From Siccirubricoccus phaeus (GTDB lineage Bacteria; Pseudomonadota; Alphaproteobacteria; Acetobacterales; Acetobacteraceae): a stretch of 64,000 nucleotides of DNA. Within the stretch, counting starts at the first letter, position 1. Each line of letters starts with the position of its first letter. Positions 8,263-17,509 of this stretch are shown in pieces. Location of the stretch: contig NZ_SRXO01000001.1 of NCBI RefSeq assembly GCF_008360935.1, forward strand, positions 372,001-436,000, given 5' to 3'. The position numbers and the translations under genes are program-made. The notes beneath the pieces were generated by a model. The model searched no databases. It was given only the letters and a program-made list of their open reading frames with translations, and was not told the origin of the DNA.

Positions 8263-8862
8263 TCAGGGCAGCTTCTTCAGCGGCTCCTCCACCCCTGGCG
8301 GCAGCGGCACCTGCGCCACGTTCAGCGTCATCCCCACCGCCACGTAGTAGCCGCTGACGGCGATGAGATCGATGATGCCCTTCTCCCCGAACCGCGCCTT
8401 GGTCTGGGCATAGGTGGCGTCGGAAACGGTGCGCGTCCGGTACAGCTCCGTGCAGAATTCCCAGATGATCCGCTGATCCTCCGTCATCCCGTCCGGCTTC
8501 CTGCCCTCGGCGATCGCCGCCGCGATGGCCGGCGGCAGCCCCGCCTTCATCGCCAGGATGTGGTGGGCATACCATTCATACTGCGCCGACCATTCTCGCG
8601 CCGTGATCAGAATGGCCATTTCGTTCAGGTCGGGCGGAATGGAGGAATTGAAGCGCAGATATTCGCCGAGAAGTTGAAAGCGCTCCGCCACCACCGGGCT
8701 GCGCAGCATGGCGTTGAAGGGGCCGCGGATGCCGCCGCGCGGCCCGCCGGCGATGCCGGCGGCGACCCGCTTCTGCTCCTCCGTCATCTGCTCCGGCGGT
8801 AGAGGCGGCAGGCGGCCGCCGCCCTTGCCGGTATCGGCGGGCAGCGCGGTGTCGCTCGGCAT
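8263..8862 (-). CDS. Carboxymuconolactone-decarboxylase-like protein
   Basis: A 199-residue helical protein of the CMD/AhpD superfamily. The core runs from RGPFNAMLRSP through ITAREWSAQYEWYAHHILAMKAGL, where the Glu, Trp and His spacing matches the family active-site helix pair. No CxxC motif is seen, so it belongs with the decarboxylase-like side rather than the peroxidase-like AhpD group. Start 8862 follows GGGAGGA. Together with the racemase-like gene on the same strand it suggests aromatic or dicarboxylic acid metabolism. Confidence 0.85.
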   Translation of the reverse strand: MPSDTALPADTGKGGGRLPPLPPEQMTEEQKRVAAGIAGGPRGGIRGPFNAMLRSPVVAERFQLLGEYLRFNSSIPPDLNEMAILITAREWSAQYEWYAHHILAMKAGLPPAIAAAIAEGRKPDGMTEDQRIIWEFCTELYRTRTVSDATYAQTKARFGEKGIIDLIAVSGYYVAVGMTLNVAQVPLPPGVEEPLKKLP

Positions 8863-9075
8863 GGTATCCTCCCTTTTCGGTGCGTGGGCCGGATCATCGC
8901 CGCGGTTCCGCCGCGCGGCAAGCTGCCCAGGCGCGCGGCGTTCTGCCCCCGGGCGAGGCGCCGGCCCGCCCGCCACGGCATTTTCGCCGCGCTTTCGCCC
9001 CTGGCAGGCCGTTTACGCCCCGGCGGGATGTGCTCTAGCCTTCGCCGGACAGGGAATGGCTGTCGGGAGAACCGC

Positions 9076-9990
9076 TTGGCCTATGCGCTGCAGCAGCTGA
9101 TCAACGGGATCAGCCTGGGGATGATCTACGGCCTGATCGCCGTGGGTTACACCATGGTCTACGGCATCATCGGCATGATCAATTTCGCCCATGGCGACGT
9201 GTTCATGGTGGGGGCCTTCATCGCGCTGATCACCGCGCTGCTGCTGACCGCCGGCGGCGTGCTGGCCGGGCCGGCGGGCATATTGGTGATGCTGCTGGCG
9301 GCCATGGCCGTCACCGCGCTCTACGGCTGGACGGCGGAGCGGGTGGCCTACCGGCCGCTGCGCGGCAGCTTCCGCCTGGCGCCGCTCATCACCGCCATCG
9401 GCCTCTCCATCGTGCTGCAGAATTTCGTCCAGGTCAGCCAGGGCGCCCGGCCGAAGCCGACGGGAACCCTGCTGCCCGGCGGCTGGGAGGTGATGCGGCA
9501 GGACGGCTTCGTCGTGCAATTCGCCTACACCCAGATGCTCATCATCGGCATCACCCTGGCGGTGCTGGCGGTGTTCACCGTCCTGGTCACCCGTACCCCG
9601 CTCGGCCGCGCCATGCGGGCCTGCGAGCAGGACCGGAAGATGGCGGCGCTGCTCGGCATCGACACGGACCGCACCATCAGCCTCACCTTCGTCATCGGCG
9701 CGGCGCTGGCGGCCGTCGCCGGCACCATGTACCTGCTGCGCTACGGCGTGATCGATTTCTACATCGGCTTCCTGGCCGGGGTGAAAGCCTTCACCGCCGC
9801 GGTGCTGGGCGGTATCGGCAGCCTGCCGGGCGCGGTGCTGGGCGGCCTGCTCATCGGGCTGATCGAGACCTTCTGGTCGGCCTATTTCAGCGTCCAGTAC
9901 AAGGACGTCGCCGCCTTCTCCATCCTGGTGCTGACCCTGATCTTCCTCCCCACCGGCCTGCTCGGCCGGCAGGAGGTGGAGAAGGTATGA
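9076..9990 (+). CDS. livH: Branched-chain amino acid ABC transporter permease LivH
   Basis: One of the two membrane subunits of a high-affinity ABC importer for branched-chain amino acids or similar acids. The 304-residue protein starts at a TTG (9076) with GGGAGA five bases upstream, giving the typical opening [41 protein letters not shown] is the family hallmark. Hydrophobic spans follow through to [13 protein letters not shown]. It overlaps livM by 4 nt (ATGA), starting a tightly coupled livHMGF operon. Confidence 0.93.
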   Translation: MAYALQQLINGISLGMIYGLIAVGYTMVYGIIGMINFAHGDVFMVGAFIALITALLLTAGGVLAGPAGILVMLLAAMAVTALYGWTAERVAYRPLRGSFRLAPLITAIGLSIVLQNFVQVSQGARPKPTGTLLPGGWEVMRQDGFVVQFAYTQMLIIGITLAVLAVFTVLVTRTPLGRAMRACEQDRKMAALLGIDTDRTISLTFVIGAALAAVAGTMYLLRYGVIDFYIGFLAGVKAFTAAVLGGIGSLPGAVLGGLLIGLIETFWSAYFSVQYKDVAAFSILVLTLIFLPTGLLGRQEVEKV

Positions 9991-11336
9991 GCCCCATCCG
10001 ATCGCCGGAGGGCACGCCTGCGAGCCCCGGAGGCGTGAATCGGACGGGCAAGGCAAGCCCCGCCGCCGCGGTGAAGGACGCAGCGCTGGCCGCGCTTGTC
10101 GCCTTCGGCCTCTTCGCCATGATGGTGGGGCTGCGCACCGAGATCGGCCCCGAAGGCGCGCTGGTGCTGCGCCAGCGCTGGGGGGATGTGGCGATCCTCT
10201 GCTTGCTGGTGTTCCTCGGCAGGCTGGTGCTGTCGCTCTGGCTGGGCCGCCGGCGCATCGCCGCCTCCACCGCGCCGGGGCGCTGGACGGCGCGGCTGCA
10301 GCAGGCAGGGCGGCTCTTCGCCCCGGCCATGCTGGCGGTGGCGCTGACCCTGCCGGCCATCACCCAGGGCGACCGGTATCTGCTCGATCTCGGCATCCTC
10401 GTGCTGACCTATGTGATGCTCGGCTGGGGGCTGAACATCGTGGTCGGCCTCGCCGGCCTGCTGGACCTCGGCTATGTCGCCTTCTACGGCATCGGCGCCT
10501 ATGCCTATGCGCTGCTCGCCACCGAATTCGGCTTCTCCTTCTGGCTCGGCCTGCCGGTGGCCGGCATTCTCGCCGCCTTCTGGGGCGTGCTGCTGGGCTT
10601 TCCCGTGCTGCGGCTGCGCGGCGACTACCTGGCCATCGTGACGCTGGCCTTCGGCGAGATCATCCGCGTGGTGCTGCTGAACTGGGTCAGCCTGACCGGC
10701 GGGCCGGACGGCATTTCCGGCATCCCGCGCCCCAGCTTCTTCGGCCTGCCCTTCACCATGTCGGGCGGGGAGGGCAGCTTCGCCGGCACCTTCGGGCTGG
10801 AGCCCTCGCCAAGCCACCGCGTCATCTTCCTCTACTACCTCATTCTCGGCCTGGCCCTGCTGACCAATTGGGTCACCATACGCCTGCGCCGCCAGCCCCT
10901 CGGCCGCGCCTGGGAAGCGCTGCGGGAGGACGAGATCGCCTGCCGGGCGCTGGGCATCAACGTCACGATCACCAAACTGTCCGCCTTCGCCATCGGCGCC
11001 ATGTTCGGCGGCTTCGCCGGCGCCTTCTTCGCCACGCGGCAGGCCTTCATCAGCCCGGAAAGCTTCACCTTCATCGAGAGCGCCATCATCCTGGCGATCG
11101 TCGTGCTCGGCGGCCTCGGCAGCCAGGTGGGCGTCGCCATCGCCGCCCTGGTGATGATCGGCGGCTTCGAGATCTTCCGCGACCTGGGCGAGTACCGGAT
11201 GCTGGTCTTCGGCGGCGCCATGGTCGTCATCATGGTGCTCAGGCCGCGCGGGCTGGTCGGCACCCGCACCCCCTCCATCGCCCTCGGCCAGAAGCGCGCC
11301 ATCAGCGGGGAGCTGGTGGGGGAGGGGCATGGCTGA
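9987..11336 (+). CDS. livM: Branched-chain amino acid ABC transporter permease LivM
   Basis: The second membrane subunit of the Liv-type importer, 449 residues and multi-spanning. The core from [20 protein letters not shown] to [20 protein letters not shown] is typical of Liv[17 protein letters not shown] is the loop that contacts the ATPases in this family. Before the core there is a roughly 130-residue N-terminal part with extra hydrophobic segments, as in the longer LivM versions. Its stop overlaps the livG start (ATGA-type). Confidence 0.93.
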   Translation: MSPIRSPEGTPASPGGVNRTGKASPAAAVKDAALAALVAFGLFAMMVGLRTEIGPEGALVLRQRWGDVAILCLLVFLGRLVLSLWLGRRRIAASTAPGRWTARLQQAGRLFAPAMLAVALTLPAITQGDRYLLDLGILVLTYVMLGWGLNIVVGLAGLLDLGYVAFYGIGAYAYALLATEFGFSFWLGLPVAGILAAFWGVLLGFPVLRLRGDYLAIVTLAFGEIIRVVLLNWVSLTGGPDGISGIPRPSFFGLPFTMSGGEGSFAGTFGLEPSPSHRVIFLYYLILGLALLTNWVTIRLRRQPLGRAWEALREDEIACRALGINVTITKLSAFAIGAMFGGFAGAFFATRQAFISPESFTFIESAIILAIVVLGGLGSQVGVAIAALVMIGGFEIFRDLGEYRMLVFGGAMVVIMVLRPRGLVGTRTPSIALGQKRAISGELVGEGHG

Positions 11337-12153
11337 TGCCGCTGCAGGTGCTGTTGCAAGTGCAGGACGTGACGATGCGCTTCGGCGGCCTCACCGCCGT
11401 CGACCGCGTCTCCTTCGCCGCGGCGCAGGGGCAGATCACCGCGCTGATCGGCCCGAACGGCGCGGGCAAGACCACCCTCTTCAACTGCATCACCGGCTTC
11501 TACCGGCCGAGCGAGGGCGCCATCCTGTTGCATCCGCCGCAGCGCGGGCCGGGGGCGGCGCCGGTGGCGCTGCACCGGCTGGCGGGGCATCGCATCGCCC
11601 GCGCCGGCGTGGCGCGCACCTTCCAGAATATCCGCCTCTTCCCCGGCATGACGGCGCTGGAGAACCTGCTCGTCGCCCAGCACAACGCGCTGATGGCGAC
11701 CACCGGCTGGGGCATCGGCGCGGTGCTCGGCCTCTCCCGCTACCCGGCGGCGGAGCGCGCGGCGGTGGAGAAGGCGAAGCAATGGCTGCACGCCACGCAG
11801 TTGCTGGAACGCGCCGATGACCCGGCCGGCGCGCTGCCCTATGGCGCGCAAAGGCGGCTGGAGATCGCCCGGGCCATGTGCACCTCTCCGGACGGGCCGG
11901 CGCTGCTCTGCCTGGATGAGCCGGCGGCGGGGCTGAACCCGCGGGAATCCGAGGAGCTGGCGCGGCTGCTGCTGGCGATCCGCGAGGCCGGCACCTCCAT
12001 CCTGCTGATCGAGCACGATATGGGCGTGGTGATGCGCATCAGCGACCGGGTGGTGGTGCTGGACCATGGCCAGCGCATCGCCGATGCCGCGCCGGCCGAG
12101 GTGCGCGCCGACCCCAAGGTGATCGCCGCCTATCTGGGCGAGGAGGAGGTGGC

Positions 12154-12157
<4 letters not shown>
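11336..12157 (+). CDS. livG: Branched-chain amino acid ABC transporter ATPase LivG
   Basis: A cytoplasmic ATPase that drives the Liv importer. The 273-residue protein has Walker A GPNGAGKTT, the LPYGAQRRLEIARAM signature typical of LivG in place of LSGGQ, Walker B LLCLDEPAAGLNP and the switch histidine in LLIEHDMGVV. ATG 11336 overlaps the livM stop, which supports this start over the longer open frame upstream. A GTG of livF overlaps its own stop. Confidence 0.94.
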
Positions 12158-12921
<764 letters not shown>

Positions 12922-13060
12922 GCGGGTTGGCCGACCGCCACCCCCACCCTCCCACGCCGCTGCGCGGCGCGGGCCCCGTTGGCGGCAGTGCCGCCAACCC
13001 CCCGCTGGCGGGGGAGGGTTGGGGTGGGGGTGGGTCGGCGAGAGCTCTCCACGCAACCCG
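12922..13060. repeat. Nested inverted repeats after livF
   Basis: The spacer between livF and the binding-protein gene contains nested hairpins. An inner perfect one is GTTGGCGGC-AGT-GCCGCCAAC (12978-12998). Next to it is the CCCCCCGCTGGCGGGGGAGGG hairpin (12998-13018). An outer, imperfect pairing joins the CCGACCGCCACCCCCACC side to the GGGGTGGGGGTGGGTCGG side. It could attenuate transcription between the permease operon and the abundant binding protein, or it may simply be a dispersed repeat. Confidence 0.7.
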
Positions 13061-13136
13061 TTGGAACCGCGCAACCCTCTGACGTAAGCTTCGCACCACG
13101 CCGCCCGCCGGGCGGAAACCCAGGGAGAGCAAGGAT

Positions 13137-14246
13137 ATGCTGACACGCCGTGGCCTCGTCGCCGCCACTGCCGGCCTCGCCATCGCCACCGAGTCCTTCG
13201 CCCAAGGCTCCGGCCCCATCCGCATCGCCGTGGCTGGTCCGCTCACCGGCTCCAACGCCGCGGCGGGCGACCAGATGAAGATCGGCGGCCAGCAGGTGGT
13301 GGAGGACCTCAACGCCGCCGGCGGCGTCCTCGGCCGCCAGCTCGCGCTGGAACTCGGCGACGACGCCTGCGACCCGCGCCAGGCCGTCTCCGTCGCCAAC
13401 CAGATGGCCGGGCGGCGGGTCGCCATGGTCGCCGGCCATTACTGTTCCGGCAGCTCCATCCCCGCCAGCAAGGTCTATGCGGAGGAGGGCGTGCTGCAGA
13501 TCAGCCCGGCCAGCACCAACCCCCGCTACACGGATGAGGGCGCCTGGAACACCTTCCGCACCTGCGGCCGGGACGACCAGCAGGGCCAGATCGCCGGCAA
13601 GTACATCGCCGATAATTTCAAGGGCAAGCGCGTCGCCATCCTCCATGACAACCAGGCCTATGGCAAAGGCCTGGCGGAGGAGACGAAGAAGGCGATGAAC
13701 GCCGCCGGCATGCAGGAGACGCTGTTCGCCGCTTATACGCCCGGGGAGCGCGACTACAACGCCCTCGTCTCCCGCCTCAAGGGCGCGAATGTCGAGGTGA
13801 TGTATATCGGCGGCTACTACACCGAAGCCGGGCTGATCCTGCGCCAGGCGAAGGAGCAGGGCATGCCGGTGACGCTGATCGGCGGCGACGCGCTGGTGAC
13901 GCGCGATTTCTGGCAGATCACCGGCGCGGCGGGGGAGGGGGCGCTGATGACCTTCAGCTCCGACCCCCGCACAAGGCCGAGCGCCGCCGAGGTGGTGGCG
14001 CGCTTCAAGGCGAAGAACATCGATCCGGAGGGCTACGTCCTCTACACCTATGCCGCGGTGCAGATCTGGGCGGCGGCGGCGGCGAAGATCAACAGCATCG
14101 ACCCGCGCAAGGTGGCGGACGCCATGAAGGCGCAGGGCCCGTGGCAGACGGTGCTGGGGCCGATCAGCTTCGACCGCAAGGGCGATGTGACGGTGCCGGA
14201 CTACGTCTTCTACATCTGGCGCAACGGGAGCTACGCGCAGATCTGA
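13137..14246 (+). CDS. Liv-type periplasmic substrate-binding protein
   Basis: The binding protein for the adjacent Liv importer, 369 residues. A Tat/Sec-like N-terminus (MLTRRGLVAATAGLAIATESFAQ) is followed by the family opening IRIAVAGPLTGSNAAAGDQM. GGHYCSGSS-type residues (here AGHYCSGSSIP) and the ISPASTNP segment fit the ligand pocket of the peripheral-binding-protein type I fold. GGGAGAGCAAGG precedes ATG 13137. The pocket details do not say whether the ligand is leucine, an amide or an aromatic acid. Confidence 0.9.
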   Translation: MLTRRGLVAATAGLAIATESFAQGSGPIRIAVAGPLTGSNAAAGDQMKIGGQQVVEDLNAAGGVLGRQLALELGDDACDPRQAVSVANQMAGRRVAMVAGHYCSGSSIPASKVYAEEGVLQISPASTNPRYTDEGAWNTFRTCGRDDQQGQIAGKYIADNFKGKRVAILHDNQAYGKGLAEETKKAMNAAGMQETLFAAYTPGERDYNALVSRLKGANVEVMYIGGYYTEAGLILRQAKEQGMPVTLIGGDALVTRDFWQITGAAGEGALMTFSSDPRTRPSAAEVVARFKAKNIDPEGYVLYTYAAVQIWAAAAAKINSIDPRKVADAMKAQGPWQTVLGPISFDRKGDVTVPDYVFYIWRNGSYAQI

Positions 14247-14570
14247 GGCGGAAAGGACCAGTGGCTCTGCCCCATAGAAGGGGGCGCCGCCCTCTGCACT
14301 CCCGCCGGGGACTGGACCGGACCCCCGGTGTGAGTTGTTCGCCGACCGGCCGGCCGTCTCTGGTCGGCAGGTCGAAACGTCGGATCCAAAACTCGGACCG
14401 GGGTCCGGGGAGGAGTATCCTCCCCGGCGGGGGCATGGGGGCAGAGCCCCCATTCTTGCTGCCCATGGGCCGCCCGGCGGCCAGCACCGCCAACGCGGTT
14501 CCCGTCCCCCCCGAATCCGGTACTCTTCCCCCAGGCACCGGCCGCGACGCCGGGCCAAGGGAGAGAGACG
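14247..14570. repeat. R3 mosaic spacer (GC-rich composite repeat)
   Basis: A spacer without genes. It is built from short hairpins and words that recur in other spacers: GGGGGC...GCCCCC and GGGGCAGAGCCCCC hairpins, CGACCGGCCGGCCGTC, TCGGCAGGTCGAAAC, and ACTCGGACCGGGGTCC. Related composites occur at 36267-36523, 43545-43757 and 44825-45015. Here the GTCGGCAGGT word is the reverse complement of the ACCTGCCGAC found in two of the others, so this copy is inverted. No promoter was recognised; the ribosome-binding site of the next gene ends the spacer. Confidence 0.7.
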
Positions 14571-15560
14571 ATGCCGGAATTCGCCCCTTCGCGGCGCCAG
14601 GCGCTGCACCTAGCCGCGCTCGCCGCGCCCTTCCTTGCCGCAAGCCCCGGCCGCGCCGCCGGCTTTCCGGACCGGCCCGTCCGGCTCATCATCCCCTGGG
14701 CCGCCGGCGGCTCCACCGACGCGCAGATGCGCACCATGTGCGAGATCGCCGCCCGCCATCTCGGCCAGCCCATCGTCATCGAGAACCGCCCCGGCGCGCG
14801 GGGCACCTTCGCCGCCAGCATCCTCCACACCCAGGCGAAGCCGGATGGCTACACCATCGGCCAGATCCACCAGGGCGTGCTCAGCCACCCTTTCATGACC
14901 CGCTCCGCCACCTGGGATTCGCTGAACGACTTCACCTATATCCTGGCCATCACCGGCTATCTCTCCGGCATCGTGGTGCGGGCGGAGTCGCCGGTGCGCG
15001 ACTGGCCCGGGCTGATGGCGCATATGCGCGCCAACCCCGGCCAGGTCTCGGTCGGCACCTCGGGCGTCGGCGGCGCCAGCCATCTCGTTATTTCCCAGCT
15101 CTTCGAGAAGGAGCAGGTCACCTATCTGCACGTGCCCTATCGCGGTGTCGCCGAGACCACGACCGCGCTGCTCTCCGGCCAGGTGGAGGCGATCGCGGAC
15201 AGCAGCGGCTGGGCCCCGCATGTCGAGGCGGGGCGGATGCGGCTGTTGGCGGTCTGGGCCAATGAGCGCCCGAAGCGCTTCCCGGACGCACCCTCCATCC
15301 GCGAATTCGGCCATGATGTCGGCGGCATCGCGCCCTACGGCCTGGCCGGCCCGAAGGGCATGGACCCGGAGGTGACGGCGCGGCTGCACGACGCCTTCAA
15401 GGCCGCGCTGTTCGACCCGCAGCATCTGGCGGTGCTGGAGCGCTACGACATGCCCGTGCTGTACATGACCGGCGAGGAGTACCGCGCCTGGAACGCCACC
15501 CGCCTGCCGGTGGAGCGCGAATTGATTCGCCGCCTCGGCATCAGCTTCGAGGGCGGGTGA
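14571..15560 (+). CDS. TctC/Bug-family tripartite tricarboxylate receptor
   Basis: A periplasmic solute receptor of 329 residues. The first 29 residues form a signal peptide with SRRQALHLAALAAPFLAASPGRA. The family opening FPDRPVRLIIPWAAGGSTDAQ, then VIENRPGARG and GVGGASHLVI, match the Bug fold, which binds carboxylates. AAGGGAGAGAGACG precedes the start. No TctA/TctB membrane genes lie beside it, so it is an orphan receptor. Such orphans are abundant in this kind of genome. Confidence 0.9.
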   Translation: MPEFAPSRRQALHLAALAAPFLAASPGRAAGFPDRPVRLIIPWAAGGSTDAQMRTMCEIAARHLGQPIVIENRPGARGTFAASILHTQAKPDGYTIGQIHQGVLSHPFMTRSATWDSLNDFTYILAITGYLSGIVVRAESPVRDWPGLMAHMRANPGQVSVGTSGVGGASHLVISQLFEKEQVTYLHVPYRGVAETTTALLSGQVEAIADSSGWAPHVEAGRMRLLAVWANERPKRFPDAPSIREFGHDVGGIAPYGLAGPKGMDPEVTARLHDAFKAALFDPQHLAVLERYDMPVLYMTGEEYRAWNATRLPVERELIRRLGISFEGG

Positions 15561-16014
15561 AGCGCGCTTCGCCGGCGCCATGCCTCGGTGAAGCCCTGCC
15601 GGCTCGTGCGGCCGCCCTGTTTTCCGGGCTGCCGGGCATCGTCGCCTCGACCGGCCGGGGGCGCGCCGCTCTCCAGGATCGGCGCCTCGGCGCGCGACAG
15701 CCAGGGCCTGCGCAACAGGCGTCGGCGAGGCGCCCTGGCCGCTGCCGCGACGGCGCCGATGATACCGGCAATGCCGTGGTCCTCATGGGACGGCATGCCC
15801 GCGCATGACACCAGACCGGAGATGATCTGCCGGGAGGCGCCGCAGAGCCTTTTGCGACTGGCTCCCGGCCAGGCGGGACGGCCGGCCCTGATCGCCGCTG
15901 CCGGCCGGCGCACCGCCGCGCCATGCCGGCCAGGCTGCCGGGTCCGGCCGACCGAAGATCGCCGCCCCCGGCTCGGCCCGAGGATCCGCCGGGCCGGCCC
16001 GCGGCCCATGCGCC
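15561..16014. other. Gene-free stretch
   Basis: Between the TctC receptor and the repressor gene, which converge, I see no convincing gene. All long frames have Arg/Pro/Ala-rich translations with noncoding composition. Short GC-rich inverted repeats such as GGCCGGC/GCCGGCC are present, and any of them could help termination. No known repeat family was recognised. Confidence 0.5.
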
Positions 16015-16464
16015 TCAGGCTTCCGCCTGCACCAACCTGTCGCGGAAGGCCGCGACCTTCTCGCGCAGCTCGCGCATCGCCGCGCAGTCCTCGCCGAAGA
16101 CCTTGCCGACCCATTCATGCTTCAGGCCGCGGGCCGTCTCGCCCAGGGCGCGGCCCCGCTCGGTCAGGCGGATACGCACCTGGCGCTCATCCGCCGTGTC
16201 GCGCACCCGCCGCAGGAGGCCCGCTGCCTCCAGCCGCTTCAGCAGCGGGGTTAGCGTATTGCTCTCGAGGAACAGCTTGTCGCCGATCTGGCCGACGGTC
16301 AGGTCGTCCTCCGTCCAGAGCACCAGCATCGCCAGGAATTGCGGGTAGGTGAGGCCCAGCTTGTCCAGCACCTTCTTGTTCGCCCGCCCGACCGCCTGGG
16401 CGGCGGAATGCAGGGCGAAGCAGAGATAGTCGTCGAGGCGGGGAGGGGCCTGGCTTTGGGACAT
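16015..16464 (-). CDS. OhrR-like MarR-family repressor
   Basis: A 149-residue winged-helix repressor. Cys15 sits in DDYLCFALHSAAQAVGRANK, matching the peroxide-sensing N-terminal cysteine of OhrR. The recognition region is VGQIGDKLFLESNTLTPLLKRLEAAGLLRR and the wing is DTADERQVRIRLTERG. AAGGAG eight bases before ATG 16464 fixes the start. Two identical palindromes lie in the divergent spacer, one inside its own promoter, so it probably represses itself and the secreted-protein gene. No ohr peroxidase gene is adjacent, so the redox role is inferred only from Cys15. Confidence 0.88.
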   Translation of the reverse strand: MSQSQAPPRLDDYLCFALHSAAQAVGRANKKVLDKLGLTYPQFLAMLVLWTEDDLTVGQIGDKLFLESNTLTPLLKRLEAAGLLRRVRDTADERQVRIRLTERGRALGETARGLKHEWVGKVFGEDCAAMRELREKVAAFRDRLVQAEA

Positions 16465-16515
16465 GGGTCTGGCTCCTTGATGGGGGCGCCCGAAGGGGCT
16501 GCCTGCTGTTTGGGC

Positions 16516-16544
16516 ATATAAATCGTGCACGATAAAGACGTGAA
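16516..16544 (-). promoter_or_regulatory. Promoter of the MarR-family gene with an operator in its spacer
   Basis: On the minus strand TTCACG (16544-16539) and TTATAT (16521-16516) are separated by exactly 17 bases and resemble -35 and -10 boxes. The spacer holds the complete palindrome ATCGTGCACGAT (16522-16533). A repressor bound there would block RNA polymerase, which fits negative autoregulation. Confidence 0.55.
16522..16533. promoter_or_regulatory. Palindromic operator 1 (ATCGTGCACGAT)
   Basis: A perfect 12-bp palindrome, identical to the one at 16580-16591. The centres are 58 bp apart, between the divergent repressor and secreted-protein genes. Paired identical palindromes next to a MarR-family gene are typical operators. 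The binding itself is inferred. Confidence 0.75.
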
Positions 16545-16579
16545 GGACATAAACGCATGGCAGCCATGCGGGTTTGTCT

Positions 16580-16591
16580 ATCGTGCACGAT
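16580..16591. promoter_or_regulatory. Palindromic operator 2 (ATCGTGCACGAT)
   Basis: The second perfect copy of the 12-bp palindrome. It lies about 80 bp before the start codon of the small secreted protein, well placed to control that gene. A third, different palindrome, GCATGGC-A-GCCATGC, lies between the two operators at 16555-16569. Confidence 0.72.
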
Positions 16592-16671
16592 CTAATCGCC
16601 GAGTATCTAGAGCCCAGCCAACGCGGCGCCCCGGCAAGCCGGCCAGCGCCGAACCGCACGGAGACAACCCG

Positions 16672-17001
16672 ATGATCCGCACCGTTTTTCTTGCTTCCGC
16701 CCTGGCCCTGGCCACCCTCGCCGGCGCCCAGGCCGCCGGCCCCCGCCTCGTCGGCGGTGGCGACAATGCCGAGGTGGTCTATGACGCGCCCAGCCGGAAC
16801 GTGACCGGCGGCGGCGCCGCCACGCTGCTCGGCGGCGGCGACAACAGCCAGGTCGTCTATGGCGGCCCGGTGACGGCCGCGCCCCGCACCGGCCTGGTGG
16901 CCCGGCTGCTCGGCGGCGGCGCCGATCGCCAACTCATCTATGAGGCCCCGGCCGGCGATACCCGCTTCATCGCCAACGCCCCGACGGGCGACCGCGGCTG
17001 A
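16672..17001 (+). CDS. Small secreted protein with three GGGDN-type repeats
   Basis: A 109-residue protein with a clear signal peptide (TVFLASALALATLAGAQA, cleavage near residue 22). The mature part has three imperfect repeats: LVGGGDNAEVVYDAP (26-40), LLGGGDNSQVVYGGP (52-66) and LLGGGADRQLIYEAP (79-93). GGAGA precedes ATG 16672. I do not recognise a family. The repeats suggest a small periplasmic binding or structural protein. It is divergent from the MarR-type repressor and shares its operators, so it is probably induced by the same signal. Confidence 0.75.
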   Translation: MIRTVFLASALALATLAGAQAAGPRLVGGGDNAEVVYDAPSRNVTGGGAATLLGGGDNSQVVYGGPVTAAPRTGLVARLLGGGADRQLIYEAPAGDTRFIANAPTGDRG

Positions 17002-17277
17002 CCCTTCCTTCCAGCCGGCAAGCCAGCCGCGCGAGGGCAGCAGCCCCCGCGCGGTTGGCGTTTGGCGCGCCGTCGCTTTCGGTGGCATCGCCGACAGCGG
17101 GAATCGCGCGATCGGGGACCCTGCCCGGCAGCCGCCAGACCGCGGCGGGCAGCGGCCCCGCCCGCCGCAAGCGACAGCGCGCAAGCCCCGGCGCGGCCGG
17201 GTTTTTCACCTCGTTCCGCCGGCTTCCGCTTGCGGCGGCCGCCCCGGCTCCCCATTCTCCTCCGCAGTCGTCAACAA

Positions 17278-17373
17278 CCGAAAGGAGGTGATCCAGTGTC
17301 TCATTGCCATACGCCGCGTGCCCTGCCTGCGGCCTGGATCATCGTCTCCGCCACTGTGGGGATGGCTTCCTGA
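17278..17373 (+). CDS. 25-residue micro-ORF with a 16S-tail-complementary ribosome-binding site
   Basis: GAAAGGAGGTGATCCAG (17280-17296) is complementary to the 3' tail of bacterial 16S rRNA over about 17 bases, far longer than a normal Shine-Dalgarno match. A GTG at 17296 follows seven bases after AGGAGG and opens 25 codons (MSHCHTPRALPAAWIIVSAT then VGMAS) to TGA 17371-17373. The hydrophobic middle could be one short membrane span. A hairpin (17405-17436) follows. It may be a small membrane peptide or a translated leader. Nothing downstream on the same strand is obviously controlled by it. Confidence 0.6.
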   Translation, partial: PKGGDPVSHCHTPRALPAAWIIVSATVGMAS

Positions 17374-17404
17374 GCCGAGCCGGCCGGCAACGGCTGACGC
17401 AATG

Positions 17405-17436
17405 GGAAGGCCCGGGGCGCAAGCCTCGGGCCTTCC
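17405..17436 (+). terminator. Hairpin after the micro-ORF
   Basis: GGAAGGCCCGGGG and CCTCGGGCCTTCC pair over 13 bases with one mismatch around a six-base loop. It lies 31 bases after the micro-ORF stop and before the convergent flavin-reductase gene. There is no clear T-run, so it is a probable rather than a canonical terminator. Confidence 0.6.
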
Positions 17437-17509
17437 GCATGTTCGGGCCTGGAAGAGCCGGTCCGGAAAGATCCTGGCCCCGGGGTGGCCGCCGGGCCGG
17501 TGCGCGCCG

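Noticed and set aside
15561-16014. Several open frames between the TctC receptor and the repressor gene
   Set aside because: All are Arg/Pro/Ala-rich with noncoding composition, no ribosome-binding sites and no motifs.
17280-17296. Match to the complement of 16S rRNA considered as an rRNA fragment or antisense RNA
   Set aside because: The match ends exactly at the start codon of a short frame and no other rRNA sequence adjoins it, so an extended ribosome-binding site is the simpler reading.
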